Source: an uncultured Caryophanales bacterium | Lineage (GTDB): Bacteria > Bacillota_I > Bacilli_A > RF39 > UBA660 | NCBI GenBank assembly: GCA_946414975.1 | Contig: CAMKQS010000051.1 | Span: 1 to 11,627, forward strand | Length of the DNA: 11,627 nucleotides | Direction: 5' to 3' | Part shown: positions 1 to 7,338 of the stretch, one piece after another | How the letters are laid out: each line of letters starts with the position of its first letter | Position numbering within the stretch: position 1 is the first letter of the stretch | Translations under genes and position numbers: made by a program | Notes under the pieces: model-generated | What the model saw: only the letters and a program-made list of their open reading frames with translations | Databases searched by the model: none | Told to the model about the DNA's origin: nothing

Positions 1-56
1 TTTGAGACATTTTCCAAAGTTATTACTTAAGACATTATCATAAATTAATCATAAAT

Positions 57-80
57 AATAATCTGATTGATTATTTTTTT
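57..80 (+). terminator. Intrinsic terminator of an upstream gene outside the window
   Basis: A 7-bp stem AATAATC (57-63) pairs with GATTATT (69-75) around a TGATT loop and is followed directly by five more T residues (76-80). The stem is weak because it is AT-rich, but position and T-run fit a rho-independent terminator just ahead of the promoter at 82-110. It probably separates the first pilin gene from whatever lies upstream. Confidence 0.5.
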
Positions 81-81
81 C

Positions 82-110
82 TTGAAAAAGTATATGTAAT
101 ATGCTATAAT
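82..110 (+). promoter_or_regulatory. Sigma-A type promoter with extended -10 for the first pilin gene
   Basis: The -35 TTGAAA (82-87) lies 17 nt from a perfect -10 TATAAT (105-110), which is preceded by TGC (extended -10). Transcription would start near 117, giving a very short leader that carries the AGGAG site at 123-127. This is the best match to the vegetative consensus in the window, suggesting constitutive expression. Confidence 0.75.
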
Positions 111-133
111 TATGAAGAAGATAGGAGATGTGT

Positions 134-1363
134 ATGAAAAAGAAAAAAGCGTTTACACTTATAGAACTTATTGCTGTATTAGTAATACTTGCGATAGTCG
201 CACTTATAGTAACACCACTTGTTATGAGTATAATTAAAAAATCTAAAGTATCGGCAGATATGAGGAGTATTGATGCATATGGAAGGTCAGTAGAAATAGG
301 AGTTGCTTCTTATTTGTTAGATCATCAAGATTTTCCAACTAGTTTTGAAGATATTACAGTAGAATATAGAGGATCTACGGTTGTATGTAGTGATGTTGCA
401 GTTAACATGGATGGAAGTATATACTTAAATAAATGTGCTGTAAATGGAACAATAGTAAAAGATCCAAAATCTTCAACTGGATATTATCAGTTTGGTAAAG
501 ATACAGGAAGCTATATGTTCTATCACTTAGAAAATGTATCTGATAATTCTTCTCAACAATCTGGTAATTCTGGATCTAGTCAAGGAAGTAACCAAGGATC
601 TAGTCAAGGAAGTAATCAAGCAGTTACTCCAGGTAGTTTAATAACTTATGGAGGAGTTTCGTTCTATGCTATACCATCAAATGTTAGTGGGTATACAGTT
701 CTTATGAAAGCTCAACCTTTAACTTATGATGAGATTGTAGCGCTAAATACAGGAGTTAATGTTACAAATACAAATGGTTATGGAGCTATTCCATATTATA
801 CTGGTGATAATTGTAATAATACTGATTCTTCAGGATGTAAGACTGATTATGCTTCATCGAATGTTAAAATTGTAATTGATGCATGGGCTTTAAATCATTC
901 AAGTAATTTAAAACCTGGTGAAGAATATAGTATTATGACTATTGAACAACTTGTAAATGGTGGTTATATACTAAATAATGGTAATTATGTAATTACTGAT
1001 AGAGTGGATAGTAGTTTTTATGAGCTTGGAGTATCTTATTGGGCACTTGATACTAATGGAAATGTAGTATATTCAGGAAGTCGTACATTTAGAAATGTTC
1101 CAGTATATGATGTTGCAGCCGTAAGACCAATTATCGTAGTAAAAACATCATCAATAAGACCAAATAATTCTAATAGCAATAACAGTGGTATTAATAATGT
1201 TAATAATAATACAAATAATAAAGCAAATCCATATACAGTAGATAATATTATTATTTATGTAGCATTACTTGTAATTGTTGTGTGTGTAACTGTTTTAATT
1301 ATTTACTTATTAAATAAGAACAAAAACAAAGATGAAAAAAATAACAAAGAAGACAAAAAATAA
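134..1363 (+). CDS. Type IV prepilin-like surface protein with C-terminal sortase-like/TM anchor (fixed paralogue)
   Basis: A 409-aa protein. The start at 134 is chosen over the in-frame ATG at 128 because AGGAG (123-127) abuts 128 but sits 6 nt before 134. The N-terminus is a class III prepilin signal: short Lys-rich leader, then A^FTLIEL (residue 5 is Ala, where Gly is usual; E at +5) and a hydrophobic helix to about residue 33. The conserved RSIDAYGRS follows. Cys pairs lie in VVCS/NKCA and DNCN/SGCK. A Gln/Ser/Gly/Asn-rich linker (about 137-163) leads to a C-terminal domain with KAQPL, DAW, SYW and VRPIIVV, closely related in order to the gene at 9229. After an Asn-rich stalk, NPYTVDN (365-371), a hydrophobic helix (about 374-393) and a Lys-rich tail resemble a sortase sorting signal with a non-LPxTG motif. 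Prepilin peptidase and sortase genes are not in the window. Likely a cell-surface protein; its role in pilus assembly is inference. Confidence 0.8.
   Translation: MKKKKAFTLIELIAVLVILAIVALIVTPLVMSIIKKSKVSADMRSIDAYGRSVEIGVASYLLDHQDFPTSFEDITVEYRGSTVVCSDVAVNMDGSIYLNKCAVNGTIVKDPKSSTGYYQFGKDTGSYMFYHLENVSDNSSQQSGNSGSSQGSNQGSSQGSNQAVTPGSLITYGGVSFYAIPSNVSGYTVLMKAQPLTYDEIVALNTGVNVTNTNGYGAIPYYTGDNCNNTDSSGCKTDYASSNVKIVIDAWALNHSSNLKPGEEYSIMTIEQLVNGGYILNNGNYVITDRVDSSFYELGVSYWALDTNGNVVYSGSRTFRNVPVYDVAAVRPIIVVKTSSIRPNNSNSNNSGINNVNNNTNNKANPYTVDNIIIYVALLVIVVCVTVLIIYLLNKNKNKDEKNNKEDKK
572..619 (+). repeat. Two tandem 24-bp in-frame repeats in the pilin linker
   Basis: Copies at 572-595 and 596-619 differ at one base (C/T at position 21) and encode GSSQGSNQ twice. 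They form the flexible linker between the pilin stalk and the C-terminal domain. Because the unit is a multiple of three, slippage would change linker length without a frameshift. Confidence 0.9.
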
Positions 1364-1379
1364 AAAATTGTCTTTTTTT
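1350..1379 (+). terminator. Intrinsic terminator overlapping the pilin stop codon
   Basis: AAGACAA (1350-1356) pairs with TTGTCTT (1368-1374), followed by T1375-1379. The hairpin contains the TAA stop of the first pilin gene in its loop and ends just before the prs promoter, so the pilin is probably monocistronic. Confidence 0.65.
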
Positions 1380-1380
1380 G

Positions 1381-1408
1381 TTGACATTTAAATATTTAAT
1401 ATTATAAA
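1381..1408 (+). promoter_or_regulatory. Promoter for prs
   Basis: A perfect -35 TTGACA (1381-1386) is separated by 16 nt from TATAAA (1403-1408). The predicted transcript begins near 1415, and AGGAGG (1425-1430) lies 10 nt before the chosen ATG at 1441. No operator or PRPP/purine-responsive element is apparent. Confidence 0.65.
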
Positions 1409-1440
1409 ATTAATATGTGATAGTAGGAGGTTTTAAGAGT

Positions 1441-2586
1441 ATGATTTTTGATAAAATGCTTAAATATATTAATGTTACAAGATTTAAAAAAGATAGTGAT
1501 TTAAAGTTAATTATCCCTGATAATTTTATTGAAGTAGGAAAAAAAATTAATAAAAATATTAACAAAATAAAAAATACTAAGTTTGATTATATTGTTAAGC
1601 CTGATTTAATAAGATTTAATAATGGAGAAGGAAAATGTATTTTTGAAGATTCAATTAGAGGAAAAGATGTATTTATTTTAAGTGATGTTTCAAATTATTC
1701 TATTACATATGATTCTCAAATTGGAATTCATCATATGATGCCTGATGAACATTTTCAAGATATAAAAAGAATGATTAATGCAACTTGTGGGCATGCCAAA
1801 AGACTTATAGTATGTATGCCTTATATGTATCAATCTAGACAAGATAAAAGAAATGGTAGAGAATCATTAGATTTAGCTATGGCACTTGGTGAATTAAGAC
1901 ACTACGGTGTATCAGAAATCATTACTGCTGATGTTCATAATAAGTCTGCCTGTGATAATGCATCACCTCAGATGCCTATTAACAATTTTTATTGCAGTGA
2001 TGATATTATTTTAAACCTTATAGAAAAAGAATACTTAGATTTAAAAAAATCAATGGTGGGTAGTCCGGATTTTGGTGCTATTCCAAGAGCCAATTTTTAT
2101 GCATCAATTTTAGGTGGATTACCACTTGGAGTATTTTATAAACAAAGAGATTATAATGTTGTTGATAATGGATTAAATCCAATAAAGAAACATAAATTTT
2201 TATTTGATGGCGATATAGTTGGAAAAGACGTTATAATAGTTGATGATATGATCGCAACAGGTGGATCAATACTAGATTCTGCTAAACAATTAAAAGATAA
2301 GAAAAAAGTGGGTAAAGTATTCTTGGTTGCAACTTTTGGATTATTTACAAAGGGATATGAGATGTTTGATGAAGCATATAAAAATGGTGTTTTTGACAAA
2401 TTATATGTTACTAATTTAAATTATGTTCCAAGTGAAATAAAAAATAAACCTTGGTTTGAAGAAGTTGATTGTTCAATGAAACTTGCAAATATAATATGTA
2501 ATATTAATGAAGATAAACCTATAGGTAATTTATTAAATGCTAAACAAGAGACTGTTGAAAAGATAAAAATGTTAAGAAAATATTAA
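1441..2586 (+). CDS. prs: Ribose-phosphate pyrophosphokinase (PRPP synthetase)
   Basis: Makes PRPP from ribose 5-phosphate and ATP in the cytosol, feeding purine, pyrimidine, NAD, His and Trp synthesis. The start at 1441 is chosen because AGGAGG at 1425-1430 has good spacing to it and lies downstream of a GTG at 1417; this gives 381 aa. Seen in the sequence: the catalytic flexible-loop segment PYMYQSRQDKRNGRES (about 127-142), the metal/ATP region ADVHNKSACDN (163-173), and the PRPP-binding loop VIIVDDMIATGGSI (264-277). The C-terminal VTNLNYVP...PWFEEVDCSMKLANII segment fits the family end. It is longer than the usual 310-330 aa because of extra N-terminal and inter-domain residues, and the His-containing loop differs from textbook DLHAGQ. 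It may therefore be a divergent subfamily with altered allosteric control; the catalytic assignment is solid. Confidence 0.93.
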   Translation: MIFDKMLKYINVTRFKKDSDLKLIIPDNFIEVGKKINKNINKIKNTKFDYIVKPDLIRFNNGEGKCIFEDSIRGKDVFILSDVSNYSITYDSQIGIHHMMPDEHFQDIKRMINATCGHAKRLIVCMPYMYQSRQDKRNGRESLDLAMALGELRHYGVSEIITADVHNKSACDNASPQMPINNFYCSDDIILNLIEKEYLDLKKSMVGSPDFGAIPRANFYASILGGLPLGVFYKQRDYNVVDNGLNPIKKHKFLFDGDIVGKDVIIVDDMIATGGSILDSAKQLKDKKKVGKVFLVATFGLFTKGYEMFDEAYKNGVFDKLYVTNLNYVPSEIKNKPWFEEVDCSMKLANIICNINEDKPIGNLLNAKQETVEKIKMLRKY

Positions 2587-2595
2587 CATTTTTTT
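2565..2595 (+). terminator. Intrinsic terminator overlapping the prs stop codon
   Basis: AAAAATGTTAA (2565-2575) pairs perfectly with TTAACATTTTT (2583-2593) over a 7-nt loop. The T-run continues to 2595. The prs TAA (2584-2586) lies in the right arm, so a ribosome finishing prs would cover part of the hairpin. Confidence 0.7.
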
Positions 2596-2650
2596 ATTAT
2601 ACAAAATTTACTTTTTGTTTACATATATTTAACTTTTGTAAAAAAATATA

Positions 2651-2679
2651 TTTAAAAAAATATAATGTTTTGATATAAT
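2651..2679 (+). promoter_or_regulatory. Extended -10 promoter for the glycosidase/carboxypeptidase pair
   Basis: TTTAAA (2651-2656) lies 17 nt upstream of TATAAT (2674-2679), which is preceded by TGA, making an extended -10. A second TATAAT occurs at 2661-2666 without a good -35. The leader carries AGAGG (2696-2700), 6 nt before the ATG at 2707. Confidence 0.55.
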
Positions 2680-2706
2680 TATATTAATTGTGAATAGAGG
2701 TTTGTT

Positions 2707-4524
2707 ATGAAAAAAAATTATGAAGAAGAGTTAGAAAAAATTAATAAATATTTAGAAAAAGATAAAGAAAGAAATAAAAACAATCCGCTTTTAAATGGTA
2801 GTGCTACAAGATTAAGTAGATTAGATAGAATAAAAAAGGAAAGTAAAGATAACGTAGAAGATGATGCAATTGATTTAATTGATGAAAAAGAAAAAGATGT
2901 AACAGAATTAATTGATGAAGAGGAAGAAAAAGATGTAACAGAATTATTTAATGATAAGAAAGAAAAAAAAGAAAGAAGAACAAAAGCATCTGAATATCAA
3001 CCACATAAAAAGTATAATATAATACTTGCAATATCTTTAATATCATTTTTCTTGTTTTCCTCATTATTTATAATATCAACTCATTCAACTTTACTTGTAA
3101 AAAAACCGTTTAATTATGTTTCAATTGTTCTTGCAATAATTGGTTTTATTACTACTATAGTATCAATTGTATTAAAAATAACTCATAGAGATTTAGAAAA
3201 GGGAAATCATAAATTTAATGTTAAACTCACTATAACAACTATAATATTATCCTTATTTATGTTATTTATGATAGTTCTTTTAAATGTTTTTGAGTTTTGG
3301 AATTATATAGATATTATATATGTTAGAAAGAAAAAAATCTTTATTATATCATTGATAATAATATTTATATTTGCATTAATATTTGTTATTAGATTAATTA
3401 GACACAAAAGATTTAAAGATAATACAAGAAGAGTATTATTAACTCTATTTCTGATATGTGTTTGTAGTGGCTTTACTGGTTTTATATTTACTTTATATGG
3501 ACCAATTACTGGATTTAAGGAATGGCTAATTACAACAGCAATGCCAACTATGGATCATCAAAAATATTGTAAATGGTTTTATAGTGATGCAGAAATAGAG
3601 AAAATTATGAGTAAAAACTATATTGTTGAAAGTGGAGAATCTACTGATAAAAAATTAATAACTAAAGAAGAGACTAAAAAATATAAAGACGAATACGAAA
3701 GACAAATTTTAGAGCACGAAGAAGGCGAACAATATAAAATTATAAAATTGGAAGTAGCCGATATGCCTGCATATTTAGCTGCAATATATGATCCTACTAT
3801 GATAAAAGTAGAGTATACTAAAGAACTTGGATCACGTGGAGAGTATGTTACTAAAATGGCTGAGAGAAATAATGGTATTTTAGCTATTAATGGTGGAGGA
3901 TTCTTAGATCCAGGAGGAAGTAGTTGGGGAGGTACTCCTACAGGAATTACTATTTCTAATGGGAAGGTTATTACAAATAATGAATATGGTCTTGCTATTA
4001 ACTCTGGTGGTGTAATTGGATTTACAGAGGATGGAACACTTATGCTGCTTAAAGTTAATACAGCTAAAGAAGCATTAAATCAAGGTGTTGTTAATGCAGT
4101 ATCTTGGGGACCATTCTTAATAGTAAATGGTATTTCATCTAAAATCAGCGGAAATGGTGGTTGGGGAATTGGTGCTAGAAGCGCAATTGGCCAACGTAAA
4201 GATGGAGTTGTTTTATTGTTAGTAGTCGATAGTAATGCAAGTAGAACTAAGGGTGCTACTATGGGCGATTTAACTGACATAATGGAAAGATATGGAGCCG
4301 TTAATGCATCAAACTTAGATGGTGGAACATCTAGTGTTATGGTATTACCAAAACAAGTTGCAAAACAAAATTGGAATGCTCCTTGTACAGATTATTTTAC
4401 AAATGCATATTGTGCAATTAACGATCCAATTGATTCAACAGGTACACATCAAACAAGATATATTGCAACATCATTTGTAGTACTAGATAAAAATGAAGCA
4501 ACGAATACAACAAGTCAATATTAG
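2707..4524 (+). CDS. Polytopic membrane protein with extracellular NAGPA-type phosphodiester glycosidase domain
   Basis: 605 aa. Residues 1-100 are highly charged, probably cytosolic, and contain a duplicated EKDVTEL motif. Five hydrophobic segments follow (about 104-124, 137-158, 174-196, 210-230, 242-264), placing the C-terminal half outside if the N-terminus is inside. Residues about 340-595 match the NAGPA/phosphodiester glycosidase fold (once called exopolysaccharide biosynthesis domain): AINGGGFLDPGG (393-404), TPTGITISNGKVI (410-422), GLAINSGG, ARSAIGQRKDGVVLLLVVD (490-508) and NASNLDGGTSSVMV (533-546). Family members hydrolyse glycosyl-phosphodiester links, so a role in trimming or remodelling cell-wall or teichoic-acid-like glycophosphate polymers is reasonable; the true substrate is unknown. 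It is followed after 39 nt by the VanY-type carboxypeptidase, supporting an envelope role. Domain identification is firm; topology and substrate are inference. Confidence 0.87.
   Translation: MKKNYEEELEKINKYLEKDKERNKNNPLLNGSATRLSRLDRIKKESKDNVEDDAIDLIDEKEKDVTELIDEEEEKDVTELFNDKKEKKERRTKASEYQPHKKYNIILAISLISFFLFSSLFIISTHSTLLVKKPFNYVSIVLAIIGFITTIVSIVLKITHRDLEKGNHKFNVKLTITTIILSLFMLFMIVLLNVFEFWNYIDIIYVRKKKIFIISLIIIFIFALIFVIRLIRHKRFKDNTRRVLLTLFLICVCSGFTGFIFTLYGPITGFKEWLITTAMPTMDHQKYCKWFYSDAEIEKIMSKNYIVESGESTDKKLITKEETKKYKDEYERQILEHEEGEQYKIIKLEVADMPAYLAAIYDPTMIKVEYTKELGSRGEYVTKMAERNNGILAINGGGFLDPGGSSWGGTPTGITISNGKVITNNEYGLAINSGGVIGFTEDGTLMLLKVNTAKEALNQGVVNAVSWGPFLIVNGISSKISGNGGWGIGARSAIGQRKDGVVLLLVVDSNASRTKGATMGDLTDIMERYGAVNASNLDGGTSSVMVLPKQVAKQNWNAPCTDYFTNAYCAINDPIDSTGTHQTRYIATSFVVLDKNEATNTTSQY
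2890..2946 (+). repeat. Direct repeat of 21 bp inside the cytosolic acidic segment
   Basis: An identical 21-bp sequence occurs at 2890-2910 and 2926-2946, 36 nt apart (12 codons). It encodes EKDVTEL twice in the acidic N-terminal region of the glycosidase protein. It probably arose by in-frame duplication. Confidence 0.85.
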
Positions 4525-4547
4525 AAACTAGATATCTAGTTTCTTTT
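4523..4547 (+). terminator. Perfect 22-bp palindrome after the glycosidase gene; weak terminator or attenuator
   Basis: Positions 4523-4544 are a perfect inverted repeat (left half AGAAACTAGAT) that includes the last two bases of the TAG stop. The T-rich tail is short (TTTT at 4544-4547), and the next gene starts only 17 nt later, so partial termination or mRNA processing between the two genes is more likely than a full stop. The perfect dyad could also bind a dimeric regulator. Confidence 0.5.
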
Positions 4548-4563
4548 AAAATATGAGGTTGAT

Positions 4564-5655
4564 ATGAGAAAAATAATAATTATAATAATAAGTATAGTTT
4601 TATTTATAGGTATATTTATACTATATGCATTTTATAATCCCTTTTTAACTATTAAATTAATTGATGATAAAGAATATACTTTAAATTTGAATGATAAATA
4701 TATAGAAAAAAAAGCAAAAGCTAATAGTTTAATATTTAACTTGGATAAAAAAATAAAAATAAATGGTAAAGTTAATAATAAAAAAGTAGGTACTTATAAA
4801 ATAAAATATACAATTAAATATTTATTTAAAAGAAAAAGTTTATACAGAATTGTTAAAATAATAGATAAAGTATCTCCAGAAATTAGATTAGAAGGTGGAG
4901 ATATGGAAATATACGTTAATGATAATTTTGAAGAACCTGGTTATAATGCAATAGATAATTATGATAAGGATATTACTGATAAAGTAAAGATAGAATCTAA
5001 TTTAGATAATACTAAAGTAGGGGATTATGAAATTAAATATACTGTATCTGATTCTAGCAATAATAAGACTGAAAGTTTAAGAAAAGTAAAAGTAATTGAA
5101 AGACCTGTTGTAGTAAAAAATGAACCTTCAGGTTATAATGATATAATTGTTAAATCTGAACCTACTTATATTAATGGTATTTTAATAGTAAATAAGAAAT
5201 ATGCTTTACCTGCTGATTATAATCCTGGGGTTAATCCAGAAGCAGCAGCAGCATTAAGCTTGTTACAACAAGGAGCTAGTGCGGCAGGATTTAGCATGCC
5301 ACTTTTATCAGGATTTAGATCATATACAACGCAAAAAGCACTATATAATAGTTATGTTGCTATTGATGGAGTAGAGGTTGCAGATACATATTCAGCTCGT
5401 CCAGGACACTCTGAACATCAAACAGGACTTGCATTTGATGTTGGAAATATTGATTATGGTTATGGTGATACTCCTGCTGGTATGTGGTTAGCAGAACATT
5501 GTCATGAGTATGGTTTTATAATAAGATATTTAAAAGGAAAAGAAAGTATTACAGGATATAATTATGAACCATGGCATATCAGATATGTAGGAGTTACTGT
5601 TGCATCAGAAATACACACTAGAGCAATTACATTAGAAGAATATTTAGGTATATAA
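4564..5655 (+). CDS. Membrane-anchored D,D-carboxypeptidase, VanY/M15B family, with Ig-like repeats
   Basis: 363 aa. A hydrophobic segment at residues 4-23 is an uncleaved anchor, placing the rest outside. Two Ig-like (DUF5011-type) modules follow: a degenerate one at about 28-101 with KVGTYKIKYTI, and a clear one at about 103-178 with SPEIRLEG, GYNAIDNYDKDIT and KVGDYEIKYTVSD. Residues about 195-350 form the M15B zinc peptidase: SGFRSYTTQ (249-257), SEHQTGLAFD (283-292, with zinc ligands H285 and D292), and EPWHIRYVG (335-343, catalytic E335 and zinc ligand H338). All metal and catalytic residues are present. It would remove the terminal D-Ala from peptidoglycan stem peptides; the Ig modules probably span the wall. 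There is no van cluster nearby, so housekeeping wall maturation is more likely than glycopeptide resistance. GAGG (4555-4558) precedes the ATG by 5 nt. Confidence 0.92.
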   Translation: MRKIIIIIISIVLFIGIFILYAFYNPFLTIKLIDDKEYTLNLNDKYIEKKAKANSLIFNLDKKIKINGKVNNKKVGTYKIKYTIKYLFKRKSLYRIVKIIDKVSPEIRLEGGDMEIYVNDNFEEPGYNAIDNYDKDITDKVKIESNLDNTKVGDYEIKYTVSDSSNNKTESLRKVKVIERPVVVKNEPSGYNDIIVKSEPTYINGILIVNKKYALPADYNPGVNPEAAAALSLLQQGASAAGFSMPLLSGFRSYTTQKALYNSYVAIDGVEVADTYSARPGHSEHQTGLAFDVGNIDYGYGDTPAGMWLAEHCHEYGFIIRYLKGKESITGYNYEPWHIRYVGVTVASEIHTRAITLEEYLGI

Positions 5656-5683
5656 AAAATCGATATTTAATTATCGATTTTTT
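5654..5683. terminator. Bidirectional terminator between convergent vanY-like gene and rnhC
   Basis: A perfect 12-bp stem, AAAAAATCGATA (5654-5665) with TATCGATTTTTT (5672-5683), over a TTTAAT loop. It has A-rich and T-rich flanks suited to termination in both directions. It overlaps the stop codons of both convergent genes (5653-5655 and 5671-5673). Confidence 0.8.
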
Positions 5684-6633
5684 AACATTTCTTCTACTTT
5701 TAAAGTGTTCTTAAAATTCATCTTAGCAATACTATTTAAATAATCAATCCCTTTATCTTTAGCGATATTAAAAGCTACTTCATCAACAATTTCTGATGCT
5801 CCTTTTGGAAGAATAATACCTAATTCATCAGATAATTTGTTAAACTCTTTTATAAAAATATATCTACTTATTAAAGATGCAGCAGCTACAGCTAAACTTT
5901 TAGATTCTCCTTTAGTTAAGAATGTAATATTTTTAACTACATTAACACTATTTCTTAAATAATTATAATATATAAAATCTTTAGCAAACTCATCTACTAT
6001 TATGTAATCATATGATTGTGTTTTTTCTCTTAACTTATATAGCACATTATTATGCATTATTGCTTTAATTTTATTTAGATTTAAATCTTTAGAGTATTTC
6101 TGATTATATTCAGTATTTGTTAGTATCATAGATTCATATGGTATTTTCTTAATTATTTTAGGTACTACTTCTAATATTTTATCATCTGACATTTGTTTAG
6201 AATCTTTAACTCCTAGTTCTTCTAAGTATGGAATATTATCTTTTGATACATATGCAGCTGTTACTACTATAGGTCCAAAGTAGTCACCAGTACCAACTTC
6301 GTCAGATCCAATACTTGAAGAATTATATATTTTAGGATCTACCTTAATAGTTTTATCTAATTTATCACTTTTATTAGTTGCTGAATTTTTTACATCAACT
6401 TTACCACTATTAATTCTTTCTGTAGTAATCCAGAAATCACTAGCCAAATCAGCATCAGATCCTTGAAATACAACTTTACCAGATTCATATAAGGTAATTA
6501 CAGTATCTCCATCTTTTGCTTGCCATTTGGCATATGGTGGAGTTTTTTCTCTCTTGCACCAATCTAATTCTTCATCCATCATTTTTTGTGTTTTCTCACA
6601 TACTCTAAATGTAATAACATTATTTTTTTTCAT
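5671..6633 (-). CDS. rnhC: Ribonuclease HIII
   Basis: 320 aa from the ATG at 6633. An in-frame ATG at 6639 adds Met-Phe, but GAGGG (6644-6640) abuts it and is properly spaced for 6633. The protein cleaves RNA in RNA:DNA hybrids, removing R-loops and lagging-strand primers. The N-terminal ~85 residues (NVITFRV...YESGKVVFQG) form the TBP-like substrate-binding domain typical of HIII rather than HII. The catalytic domain has GSDEVGTGDYFGP (109-121, with D111 and E112), VDEFAK (213-218, acidic D214), and KGESKSLAVAAASLISR (241-257). The length is normal for the family (about 300-320). It diverges from the CvpA-family gene, as rnhC does beside the zapA-cvpA(yshB) operon in Bacillus subtilis. Confidence 0.93.
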   Translation of the reverse strand: MKKNNVITFRVCEKTQKMMDEELDWCKREKTPPYAKWQAKDGDTVITLYESGKVVFQGSDADLASDFWITTERINSGKVDVKNSATNKSDKLDKTIKVDPKIYNSSSIGSDEVGTGDYFGPIVVTAAYVSKDNIPYLEELGVKDSKQMSDDKILEVVPKIIKKIPYESMILTNTEYNQKYSKDLNLNKIKAIMHNNVLYKLREKTQSYDYIIVDEFAKDFIYYNYLRNSVNVVKNITFLTKGESKSLAVAAASLISRYIFIKEFNKLSDELGIILPKGASEIVDEVAFNIAKDKGIDYLNSIAKMNFKNTLKVEEMLKNR

Positions 6634-6639
6634 AAACAT

Positions 6640-6721
6640 CCCTCAAAACTATTCTACCATATTTTATAAAAAAATACTTTTATTTTACATATTTTTATAA
6701 TATAATTTACATGGTGATAGT
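6640..6721. promoter_or_regulatory. Divergent promoter region between rnhC and the CvpA-family gene
   Basis: This 88-nt AT-rich spacer must promote transcription both ways. On the plus strand two overlapping TATAAT boxes (6696-6701, 6701-6706) precede the GGTGAT site and the ATG at 6722, but no good -35 is seen. On the minus strand TAGAAT (6656-6651) is a candidate -10 that would give an extremely short leader. No operator dyad is evident. Confidence 0.4.
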
Positions 6722-7315
6722 ATGATTTTGTCATTAATTATTTTAATATTTATAGCTATGGGAGTAATAGTAGGTGCCAAAAGAGGATTTACCTATCAAT
6801 TAATAAAAATGATAGGTACAATACTAATTATAATAATTGCATATTTATTTAAAGATATGTTTGCAAACTTTTTAGCTGATAACTTTAATTTCATAAATTT
6901 AGATAAAGATATAAGTATAATAATATATAAATTTATATCATTTACTCTTTTATTTATGATACTAAAATTCTTTTTAATAATATTACTTAAAGTATCAAAA
7001 GGATTTGAACATATATTAAATGCAACAATAATACTTGGAATACCATCAAAAATATTAGGTGGAATATTGGGCTTTATTGAATATTATATATATGCATTTA
7101 TCATTTTATTAATACTTTGTTTACCTATATTTAAAATAGATATAAATAAAAGTAAAGTGGCTACTTATATTTTAAAAGATACACCAGTTATAAGTAATAA
7201 ATTAAATGGTAGTTTAATAACAGATTTAAAAGAAATTTTTAATAATACAAATATTAAAGAAAGTGATTATAAAGAAATACTTGAAAAATACAAAATTATA
7301 AATAAAAAAGATTAA
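6722..7315 (+). CDS. CvpA-family integral membrane protein
   Basis: 197 aa with four hydrophobic segments (about 2-20, 26-44, 64-90, 108-135) and a charged cytosolic C-terminal tail. The early GAKRGFTYQLIK motif (18-29) matches the CvpA/YshB family, named for colicin V production but of general, poorly defined membrane function. The ATG at 6722 is the only in-frame start; an ATG at 6711 reads into TGA after four codons. In Bacillus subtilis the homologue yshB lies divergent from rnhC and upstream of polX and mutS2. Here the rnhC neighbour is kept, but the next gene is the HEMTH protein at 7339, 23 nt downstream and probably co-transcribed. Family assignment is good; function is unknown. Confidence 0.8.
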   Translation: MILSLIILIFIAMGVIVGAKRGFTYQLIKMIGTILIIIIAYLFKDMFANFLADNFNFINLDKDISIIIYKFISFTLLFMILKFFLIILLKVSKGFEHILNATIILGIPSKILGGILGFIEYYIYAFIILLILCLPIFKIDINKSKVATYILKDTPVISNKLNGSLITDLKEIFNNTNIKESDYKEILEKYKIINKKD

Positions 7316-7338
7316 TAATATTATTTGATTGGAGAATT

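Noticed and set aside
4564..5655. VanY-type gene as a glycopeptide-resistance determinant
   Set aside because: No vanH, vanA/B, vanX or two-component regulators nearby; the membrane anchor and Ig modules fit ordinary wall maturation.
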